Part shown: positions 1 to 5,596 of the stretch, piece by piece
How the letters are laid out: the number at the start of each line of letters is the position of its first letter
Position numbering within the stretch: the stretch's first letter is position 1
NCBI GenBank assembly: GCA_023228985.1
Contig: JALOAC010000045.1
Location: forward strand, 1-9,941
Length of the DNA stretch: 9,941 nucleotides
Origin: Thiopseudomonas sp.
GTDB taxonomy: Bacteria; Pseudomonadota; Gammaproteobacteria; Pseudomonadales; Pseudomonadaceae
Direction: 5' to 3'
Made by a program: the position numbers and the translations under genes
Notes under the pieces: generated by a model
Told to the model about the DNA's origin: nothing
Database searches by the model: none
Seen by the model: only the letters and a program-made list of their open reading frames with translations

Positions 1-39
1 AAACCGCTCGCACAATGACTACAAAGAAGCACAATGCCG

Positions 40-63
40 TGTGGGACCTGACTTGTCAGGGAA
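40..63 (-). repeat. REP-type palindromic repeat, copy A
   Basis: The sequence begins TGTGGGACC and contains a 6-bp stem (CCTGAC, loop TT, GTCAGG at 47-60). This head-plus-stem design is that of Pseudomonas REP sequences. It is the reverse complement of the repeats at 204-230 and 9614-9640 with a few substitutions. Orientation relative to copy B is head-out, as in REPIN/BIME pairs. Such elements are non-autonomous and are mobilised by RAYT transposases; no RAYT gene is in this window. Confidence 0.7.
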
Positions 64-203
64 CCCAAACTCAAACCAAGGCACCAAATTAAAACTTTTT
101 GCACGACTGTGATTGGGGTGAATTGCTTGAGGGTATTGCTCAGAACCTGCTGGAGTACACTGCCTGAAAGCTATCGCTCAGTTCTGGCTGGGTGCAATCT
201 TCG

Positions 204-230
204 TTCCCCGGCAAGTCGGGTTCCACAAAA
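204..230 (+). repeat. REP-type palindromic repeat, copy B
   Basis: The stem is CCCGGC, loop AA, GTCGGG (207-220, with one G-T pair), followed by TTCCACAAAA, the complement of the TTTTGTGGGA head. It matches the repeat at 9614-9640 apart from two substitutions. It faces copy A at 40-63, so the two bound a segment of roughly 190 bp. I recognise no gene between them. Confidence 0.72.
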
Positions 231-560
231 GCCATGCCGGCAGCCACTAGCACCAACCTAAGTGAACCGCGCAGCCTGCAAATCCATATCGCCCAGAAGC
301 TGGGCTCGAACAGTGCCACTGCTGGCTGCTGATTTGATCATCCGTGCGTTTGATCAAGGAATTCACGAAAATAGGATTCATTCTCGTTCAGGCTTGCTTA
401 GCATAACGGTACGTCACTAATACTGTCGTTTTGCTAGCAGGTCGAATTTTGGTCAGGGACGGCATCGAGCTGCAAAACCAATAGTTGTTAAAACTTGCTG
501 AAATTTTATCGAGACAGAGCATTAGTCTGTGAGTGTTTATTCTGAAATCACTGCAACAGG
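231..560. other. Non-coding region upstream of the chemoreceptor gene
   Basis: I see no convincing gene in this stretch. A 32-codon open frame runs from ATG 234 to TGA 330-332, but it has no ribosome binding site and resembles nothing I know. Two copies of TTTGATCA (333-340 and 349-356) lie 16 bp apart, about one and a half helical turns. An imperfect hairpin sits at 395-439. The region from 481 to 545 is AT-rich and probably holds the promoter of the chemoreceptor gene, but no sigma-70 or FliA promoter matches well enough to be placed. Confidence 0.4.
395..439. repeat. Imperfect inverted repeat (hairpin)
   Basis: The arm TGCTTAGCATAACG (395-408) pairs with CGTTTTGCTAGCA (427-439) apart from one bulged T and one T-T mismatch. 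GTA/TAC (409-411 with 421-423) may extend it. There is no T-run after it, so a terminator role is not supported. It may be an operator, a decayed mobile-element end or an RNA fold in the leader. The structure is visible; its function is unknown. Confidence 0.4.
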
Positions 561-570
561 ATGCTGCAGA

Positions 571-576
571 GCGAGG
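571..576 (+). promoter_or_regulatory. Ribosome binding site that decides the chemoreceptor start
   Basis: GCGAGG ends five bases before the ATG at 582, good Shine-Dalgarno placement. The alternative in-frame ATG at 561 has only ACAGG directly against it. The ATG at 582 also gives the sequence MFSSRIKAQL, which fits a cytoplasmic chemoreceptor start. Confidence 0.65.
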
Positions 577-581
577 TTGTT

Positions 582-1682
582 ATGTTTTCCAGTCGAATCA
601 AAGCACAACTTAAACAAAGCCAAGCGGATAACGCGCAATTACTGCATGAAAATGCAGCGCTGCAGGCACGCGTTAACGAACTAGAACAGCAGCTAAGCGC
701 AGAGACTAACGCGCGGACGCAGCTGCAGCGAGAGCGAACCATCCATAACGGTGTTTTTAACAGCCTAGGCACTTTTGGCAGCTCGCTTAATGGCGTGAAA
801 AACTCCTTCGAACAATTAACCTTGACCCTTAACGAAGAAAAAAAATCAGCGTTACAAGCCGCTGAGCACTCAAGTACCAACCGGCAGGCATTCGCCCAAA
901 TCGCCACCAACCTGCAGTCGACCTTTGAACGCATGCGTGAGGCGTCAGAAAAGGTCAGCACGCTCAGTCGTCGTGCCGAAGAGATCGGTGGCATTGTGCA
1001 GCTGATTGAAGAAGTGGCCGATCAAACTAACTTGCTGGCGCTTAATGCGGCGATTGAAGCGGCACGAGCTGGTGAAGCAGGGCGCGGATTTGCAGTGGTA
1101 GCCGACGAAGTGCGTAATCTTGCCCAGCGCACCTCGCAAGCTACCGATGATATTTCCACCCTAGTTAAAAATATTCAGGAAGAAACTCGCGAGGCGCACA
1201 GCGTAATTGAAGCGGGTGCTGCCGACGCGGAAGAGCACGCCGTGCAAAGCCAGCAAGCCGTTGTCAGCATGAATGAATTACTGTTGCTGTCGCAGCGCAT
1301 GGAGCAAGCCATTAACTCATCTGCTATTTTGGCCAACGTGGAGCTCGCCAATATTGATGAGCTGGAGCTTAAGCTTGAGGTATACAAAGTATTCTTCGGT
1401 ATTTCTGATGCCACGCCGGCTGACTTCCCCGATGAAAAACATTGCCGCTTAGGGCAGTGGTACTACTCCGGTGATGGCCGTGCGCTGTTTCAGCAGATGT
1501 CCGACTACACGGCACTGGAAGTCCCACACAAAGCAGTGCATGATCACGCCATTAAAGCGATCGACTTACATATTAAAGGGCGTTTAGAAGACGCACTGCA
1601 AGAACTCAATGCAATGGAGCAGGCTAACCTCAGAGTGATGCAAGGCTTGGTGCAGTTACTCAACAAGGCAAATTTACGCTAA
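582..1682 (+). CDS. Soluble methyl-accepting chemotaxis protein with C-terminal CZB domain
   Basis: A 366-residue cytoplasmic chemoreceptor that would signal to a CheA/CheW array. It has no signal peptide, membrane segment, periplasmic sensor or HAMP domain. Residues 10-60 are a glutamine-rich predicted coiled coil. The signalling hairpin tip is unmistakable at about 137-186 (ADQTNLLALNAAIEAARAGE, then GRGFAVVADEVRNLA). The C-terminus (about 250-366) is a CZB domain with CRLGQWYY (Cys288) and the HKAVH pair (His316, His320). The first zinc-ligand His of the family appears replaced by Glu260 in IDELELK. No C-terminal CheR-binding pentapeptide is seen. CZB domains bind zinc and have been linked to zinc and hypochlorous acid sensing; the actual stimulus here is inference. 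The ATG at 582 is chosen over 561 because of GAGG at 573-576. A hairpin terminator follows, so it is probably monocistronic. Confidence 0.92.
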   Translation: MFSSRIKAQLKQSQADNAQLLHENAALQARVNELEQQLSAETNARTQLQRERTIHNGVFNSLGTFGSSLNGVKNSFEQLTLTLNEEKKSALQAAEHSSTNRQAFAQIATNLQSTFERMREASEKVSTLSRRAEEIGGIVQLIEEVADQTNLLALNAAIEAARAGEAGRGFAVVADEVRNLAQRTSQATDDISTLVKNIQEETREAHSVIEAGAADAEEHAVQSQQAVVSMNELLLLSQRMEQAINSSAILANVELANIDELELKLEVYKVFFGISDATPADFPDEKHCRLGQWYYSGDGRALFQQMSDYTALEVPHKAVHDHAIKAIDLHIKGRLEDALQELNAMEQANLRVMQGLVQLLNKANLR

Positions 1683-1713
1683 GAAACTTCGGAATAACGT
1701 TACCGAGTTTTCT
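1683..1713 (+). terminator. Probable intrinsic terminator of the chemoreceptor gene
   Basis: It lies directly after the TAA stop. AAACT-T-CGG (1684-1692) pairs with CCGAGTTT (1703-1710), leaving one bulged T, around a ten-base loop containing the palindrome TAACGTTA. A short T-run (1708-1711) forms the end of the stem and tail. Its reverse complement shares 16 bases, CTCGGTAACGTTATTC, with the hairpin after the GGDEF-EAL gene. Confidence 0.65.
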
Positions 1714-1775
1714 AAGGCTCAATGAACTTAAAGAACAGCCGATTGAGTATAAGTAATATATAAGACTAAATAGTT

Positions 1776-1794
1776 TGATATCATTGCGATATCA
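1776..1794. promoter_or_regulatory. Perfect inverted repeat, candidate operator
   Basis: TGATATC and GATATCA are separated by ATTGC, a perfect 7-bp inverted repeat 54 bases upstream of the ATG at 1848. It follows an AT-rich stretch (1743-1772) that could hold promoter elements, although no strong -35/-10 pair can be placed. It does not match the FNR/Anr pattern TTGAT-N4-ATCAA, and I recognise no other known site. Confidence 0.4.
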
Positions 1795-1847
1795 CCCTCC
1801 ATGCGGTGCTAATCGAAATTTAGCAATCATTACGGTCGACAAAAAAC

Positions 1848-4800
1848 ATGTTGGATAAAGCCCTGCGTCCCCAGTTTGATATTGTTCCATGGAATACCAG
1901 TTTTGAGACAGGTATAGCGATTATTGACGAGCAGCATCGTCGGTTAGTTGAATTAATTAACGACCTTGCCCATGAAACCGTCTATGGCGGCGAGGCGGGG
2001 GTAGCGCAGCGTATTGTCGAGGCCTTAATTGATTATGCCGCTTACCATTTTGCTACGGAAGAAGCGCTGTGGGCTGAGGTCTTGGTCAACGACGACACCC
2101 TTGACGGCCACCTTCATACCCATAACGGTTTTGTTACCAAAGTGCTGGAAATGCAAGCCAGACTTAACATTGACAACGACCGCATACTAATTGATGACCT
2201 ACTATCTTTCCTCACAGGTTGGCTGGCCCATCATATTCTTTATGAAGATAAACGATTTTCGTTGGTGTACTTGCAGGTGCACGAAGGCGCAGACCTAGCA
2301 ACGGCCAAGCAGTATGCCCATGATGCGATGACGGGCAAAACCTCAGGGCTGATTCAAAGTGTGCTGTCCATGTACAAAGAACTTTCGTCGCGCACCTTAG
2401 CGCTTGAACGTGAGGCCTATTCACGGCGCAAGGCTGAGCAGGCATTGCTCGATCAGGAGCAGCATTGGAATGCGGTACTGGGCGCGAGCAGTGACAATCT
2501 CTGGGACTGGAGCTTGGCTGCAGAAGAAGCAATATGGGACGAACAACTGTTAACTAAGGAGCGTTTCACGCAACAGGGCTTCACTATTCATCCAGATGAT
2601 TGGCCTTGCGTGCGGCAGGAATTTATCAACCACATGCTGGGGCGCAGCGACGTTTTCCAGCGTCAGTATCGCGTCATTGACGTGGCCGGTAATCAGCGCT
2701 GGATAATGTCACGCGGCAAGGTCATCGAGCAGGATGATGTGGGTCATCCTATGCGCATAGTGGGCACACAAACCGATATCACTGAACGTAAAACGATGGA
2801 GCTGACACTGCAGCGTGAGCGTGATATGCGCACACTTATCAGTGAGTTTGCCGCTGACTTTATGGCCTCTACATCACAGGATTTTGATGCAGCCATTAAC
2901 CGTGCTTTACAGCGCAGTGGCGAATATATGCAAGCGGAGCGAACCTACGTCTTTCTGCTAACTAGCGATGGACGCCGCTTAAATAATACCCACGAATGGT
3001 GTGCTGCAGGCATTGAGCCCGAGATTGAAAACTTGCAGGGAGTACCCTCGAGTGCGCTACCTTGGTGGTGGTCACAGTTTCAAGATGTGGGTTACGTGCT
3101 AGTTCCACGGGTTAGCGACATGCCACCTGAAGCAAAAAATGAATACCAGATTTTAGAGTCACAGGGTATTCAGTCGGTCTGCGTCTACCCGTTGCATGTT
3201 GGCAAGCAACTGGTCGGTTTTATGGGTTGCGACTCGGTGACAGAGGAGCGCTATTGGGGCGCTGAGGTCATTAAATTTCTGAGCTTGATGAGCGATTTGT
3301 TTGGTATTTCCCTAGAACATCGCCAGCTGTTACTCAAGCGTGAACTGGCGATTGAACAGCTGGAGCGTGCCGAAGCATTGGCGCAACTAGGGCACTGGCG
3401 CATTGATTATGCTACGAAAGAGGTGCTTTGGTCGCAACAAATCTTCCGCCTGTTTGAACGTGACGCCAATAGCTACAGGCCCAATCTAGAGTCGTATCTT
3501 GAGCTCGTTCACCCTGATGATCGAGTAGCGCTATACCGTAGTTATGAAAGTGCTGCAGACACACTTTCACAGCTGCATCTTGAGCACCGGCTATTGCTTA
3601 ACGAAGGCAAGGTTAAGCATGTTGAAATCCGCGGACGCTTTGAGCGCACAGCTGAGGGGCGTTTGGTCGTGGCTGAGGGCACGGTGCAGGATGTGACAGA
3701 AAAAGTACAGCACCGTGACTCCTTACACCGTTTAGCCTATCACGACTCGTTGACAGGCTTGCCAAACCGCAGAGCCATTGAGAAAACGCTATTAGATGAA
3801 ATGGACTACTGCCAGCGTCAAGAGCGCAGTCTTGTTGTTGCGCTGTTGGATCTAGATAACTTCCGTGAAATCAACGATCAGCACGGTGCTGTGGTAGGTG
3901 ATGCTTTATTAAGGACACTAGCGCAACGCATTCGGCGAGCCTTTGTGGATACGGCGATGATTGCGCGCGTTGGTGGGGATGAGTTCGTGGTGTTATTTAG
4001 CCAGCTGCAGCCTGATGATAATTATTTTCAGCAGCTGAATCGCCTTTTAACCGTGATTAACCAACCCATAACTGTAGAAGGTGTCAGCATTGTTTTGCAG
4101 GCCAGTATGGGGGTGACTAAGTACCCGCAACCCAACGAACAGGCTGCAGAGCAGCTATTGCGCCAAGCGCAACAGGCACTATTCCAAGCCAAAATGCAAG
4201 GCAAGGGCTGTTTTCATGAGTACGATATTGGTTCGGAACAAGACGCTCGTGTACGTACCGACTGCCTAGAGCAGATCAGTAACGCGCTACGCACCGATGA
4301 GCTCAGACTGTATTACCAACCTAAAGTTAACATGCGCAGTGGCGAAATGATTGGCGTAGAAGCCTTGGTCCGCTGGCGTAAAGATAACGAGTGGATAATG
4401 CCGGGGGAGTTTTTACCCGCCTTGCATAATCACCCGCTGGAAATTGAGCTGGGTGATTGGGTGATGCGCACAGCCCTAGCGCAAATGCGCGAGTGGAAGC
4501 AACAAGGATTGAGTATTCAGGTCAGCGTTAATGTGAGTAGCCAGCAGCTGTTTGATGAGGCCTTCGTCGACAAGCTGGGCAAAGCGCTTGAAGGCTATCC
4601 TGATATTGCTCCGTCGGCGTTGCAACTAGAAGTGCTTGAAAGCAGCATGCTGCATGATCTGGAAACCGTATCGGTGGTGATGCATCGCTCTCGTCAGCTG
4701 GGCGTAAGCTTTGCGCTGGATGATTTTGGTACGGGCTATTCATCCCTTGCCCACCTTAAGCATCTACCCGCTAGAGTATTAAAAATTGATCAAAGCTTTG

Positions 4801-5387
4801 TACGCGAAATGATGCAAAGCAGTGATGATCTGTCGATTATCTCAGGCGTGATTGGCATGGCTAAGGCCTTTGGTATGCAAATAGTCGCTGAAGGCGTTGA
4901 AACTATCGAACAAGGCTGCTTGCTGTTAAAGCTAGGTTGCGAGCTGGCGCAGGGTTATGCTGTGGCGCGGCCCTTGCAAGCGGATATGCTCTCCGACTGG
5001 ATACAGCACTGGCGCGCAGTGCCAGCATGGACTGGGCAGCAGCCGGTTGGCGTGCATAATTTGCCGCTGCTATACGCAGAGGTTGAGCACCGTAGTTGGG
5101 TGGCTGAATTGGAGCGCTGGCTATATGGAGAGGGAGAAAGCATTCCAACGCTGGATCACCATCTATGCCGCGTAGGGATTTGGATGGACAGCGACGCACA
5201 AAACCGTTTTGGACATTCCCCCCAGTTTTCCCACTTAGAATATATGCACCGTGAACTGCATCGCCTTGGAAAAGCAGTGGTATCTTTGCATGCCCGCGGC
5301 GAAGTCGAATCAGCATTGCTGCTATTGCCGCAAATTAGGGATAGACATGAACAGTTTTTGAGCGAACTGATGACGTTACTAGACTAA
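1848..5387 (+). CDS. Hemerythrin-PAS-GAF-PAS-GGDEF-EAL-CZB cyclic-di-GMP enzyme
   Basis: A 1179-residue soluble protein predicted to make and/or degrade c-di-GMP in response to oxygen, redox or metal cues. Hemerythrin (about 10-145) keeps all seven diiron ligands: His30, His67, Glu71, His88, His92, His129 and Asp134. PAS 1 spans about 205-320 (HPDDW at 248), a GAF domain about 325-490, and PAS 2 about 505-620 (HPDDR at 555). The cyclase domain (about 622-790) has intact GGDEF at 709-713 and DLDNF at 668-672. The inhibitory RxxD site is absent (Val-Asp-Thr-Ala in its place). The EAL domain (about 803-1055) has EALVRW at 838, NVS, DDFGTGYSSL at 958 and VAEGVET, so it looks active. A C-terminal CZB (about 1075-1179) has His1081, Cys1107, His1134 and His1138, with the last three at DgcZ spacing. 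No Shine-Dalgarno is evident before the ATG; the start is kept because hemerythrin begins soon after it. A long hairpin follows. Which activity dominates cannot be read from sequence. Confidence 0.93.
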   Translation: MLDKALRPQFDIVPWNTSFETGIAIIDEQHRRLVELINDLAHETVYGGEAGVAQRIVEALIDYAAYHFATEEALWAEVLVNDDTLDGHLHTHNGFVTKVLEMQARLNIDNDRILIDDLLSFLTGWLAHHILYEDKRFSLVYLQVHEGADLATAKQYAHDAMTGKTSGLIQSVLSMYKELSSRTLALEREAYSRRKAEQALLDQEQHWNAVLGASSDNLWDWSLAAEEAIWDEQLLTKERFTQQGFTIHPDDWPCVRQEFINHMLGRSDVFQRQYRVIDVAGNQRWIMSRGKVIEQDDVGHPMRIVGTQTDITERKTMELTLQRERDMRTLISEFAADFMASTSQDFDAAINRALQRSGEYMQAERTYVFLLTSDGRRLNNTHEWCAAGIEPEIENLQGVPSSALPWWWSQFQDVGYVLVPRVSDMPPEAKNEYQILESQGIQSVCVYPLHVGKQLVGFMGCDSVTEERYWGAEVIKFLSLMSDLFGISLEHRQLLLKRELAIEQLERAEALAQLGHWRIDYATKEVLWSQQIFRLFERDANSYRPNLESYLELVHPDDRVALYRSYESAADTLSQLHLEHRLLLNEGKVKHVEIRGRFERTAEGRLVVAEGTVQDVTEKVQHRDSLHRLAYHDSLTGLPNRRAIEKTLLDEMDYCQRQERSLVVALLDLDNFREINDQHGAVVGDALLRTLAQRIRRAFVDTAMIARVGGDEFVVLFSQLQPDDNYFQQLNRLLTVINQPITVEGVSIVLQASMGVTKYPQPNEQAAEQLLRQAQQALFQAKMQGKGCFHEYDIGSEQDARVRTDCLEQISNALRTDELRLYYQPKVNMRSGEMIGVEALVRWRKDNEWIMPGEFLPALHNHPLEIELGDWVMRTALAQMREWKQQGLSIQVSVNVSSQQLFDEAFVDKLGKALEGYPDIAPSALQLEVLESSMLHDLETVSVVMHRSRQLGVSFALDDFGTGYSSLAHLKHLPARVLKIDQSFVREMMQSSDDLSIISGVIGMAKAFGMQIVAEGVETIEQGCLLLKLGCELAQGYAVARPLQADMLSDWIQHWRAVPAWTGQQPVGVHNLPLLYAEVEHRSWVAELERWLYGEGESIPTLDHHLCRVGIWMDSDAQNRFGHSPQFSHLEYMHRELHRLGKAVVSLHARGEVESALLLLPQIRDRHEQFLSELMTLLD

Positions 5388-5390
5388 AGA

Positions 5391-5436
5391 AGCCTCTGAA
5401 TAGTGTTAGCGTCCTCGGTAACGTTATTCAGAGGCT
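5391..5436 (+). terminator. Long hairpin after the GGDEF-EAL gene
   Basis: It starts four bases after the stop codon. AGCCTCTGAATA (5391-5402) pairs perfectly with TATTCAGAGGCT (5425-5436). Two G-T pairs and GTTA/TAAC extend this to about 18 bp around the loop GCGTCCTCGG. No T-run follows, so it may act as a factor-dependent terminator, an mRNA 3' stabiliser, or be a mobile palindromic element. It contains CTCGGTAACGTTATTC (5414-5429), found inverted in the terminator at 1683-1713. Confidence 0.6.
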
Positions 5437-5483
5437 CCTAAACTGCAGCCGTGCGTATCTATTTCTCTGCTTAGAGTAGATTG

Positions 5484-5594
5484 ATGAGCAAATGCGATTA
5501 CACTGTGCTGCAAGAGCGCCATGTAATTGAGCAAGCTAACCTAAGGGTGATGCGCGGCAGGGTGCGTTGATTAAATAAGGCTAACCGACACTGA
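5484..5594 (+). pseudogene. Decayed 3' end of a CZB chemoreceptor gene
   Basis: Codons 5508-5594 align without gaps to the last 28 codons and stop of the chemoreceptor gene at 582-1682. About 18 of the 28 residues are identical, including EQANLRVM and LNKAN, and the stop codon falls at the same place. An in-frame TGA at 5568-5570 interrupts it. Just upstream, GAT-TAC-ACT (5496-5504, DYT) followed by L-Q-E-R-H may correspond to DYTALEVPH of the CZB domain, implying an internal deletion. A weaker match to the CRLGQW codons lies at about 5468-5480 in another frame. The piece from ATG 5484 to TGA 5570 could be read as a 28-residue peptide, but without a clear ribosome binding site. It ends two bases before the next gene, so it forms that gene's leader. 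Confidence 0.75.
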
Positions 5595-5596
5595 GC

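Noticed and set aside
234..332. Short open frame of 32 codons between the REP pair and the chemoreceptor gene
   Set aside because: It has no Shine-Dalgarno, starts next to a REP element and matches no family I recognise; a chance frame is more likely.
489..515. Possible FliA (motility sigma factor) promoter, TAAAACTT followed after 11 bases by ATCGAGAC
   Set aside because: The -10 half matches GCCGATAA at only about half the positions, too weak to call.
561..581. Earlier ATG for the chemoreceptor, adding seven residues
   Set aside because: The only purine-rich stretch is directly against the ATG, whereas the ATG at 582 has GAGG five bases upstream.
548..994. Open frames on the minus strand opposite the chemoreceptor gene
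   Set aside because: They are Ser/Cys/Leu-rich shadows of the coding frame with no ribosome binding site or domain; the plus strand gives a complete chemoreceptor.
1776..1794. FNR/Anr box upstream of the hemerythrin gene
   Set aside because: An oxygen regulator would be attractive, but TGATATC-N5-GATATCA does not fit TTGAT-N4-ATCAA in spacing or half-site.
4903..5316. Minus- and plus-strand open frames over the end of the EAL and CZB region
   Set aside because: They overlap a continuous, well-conserved coding frame and their translations are low-complexity with no motif.
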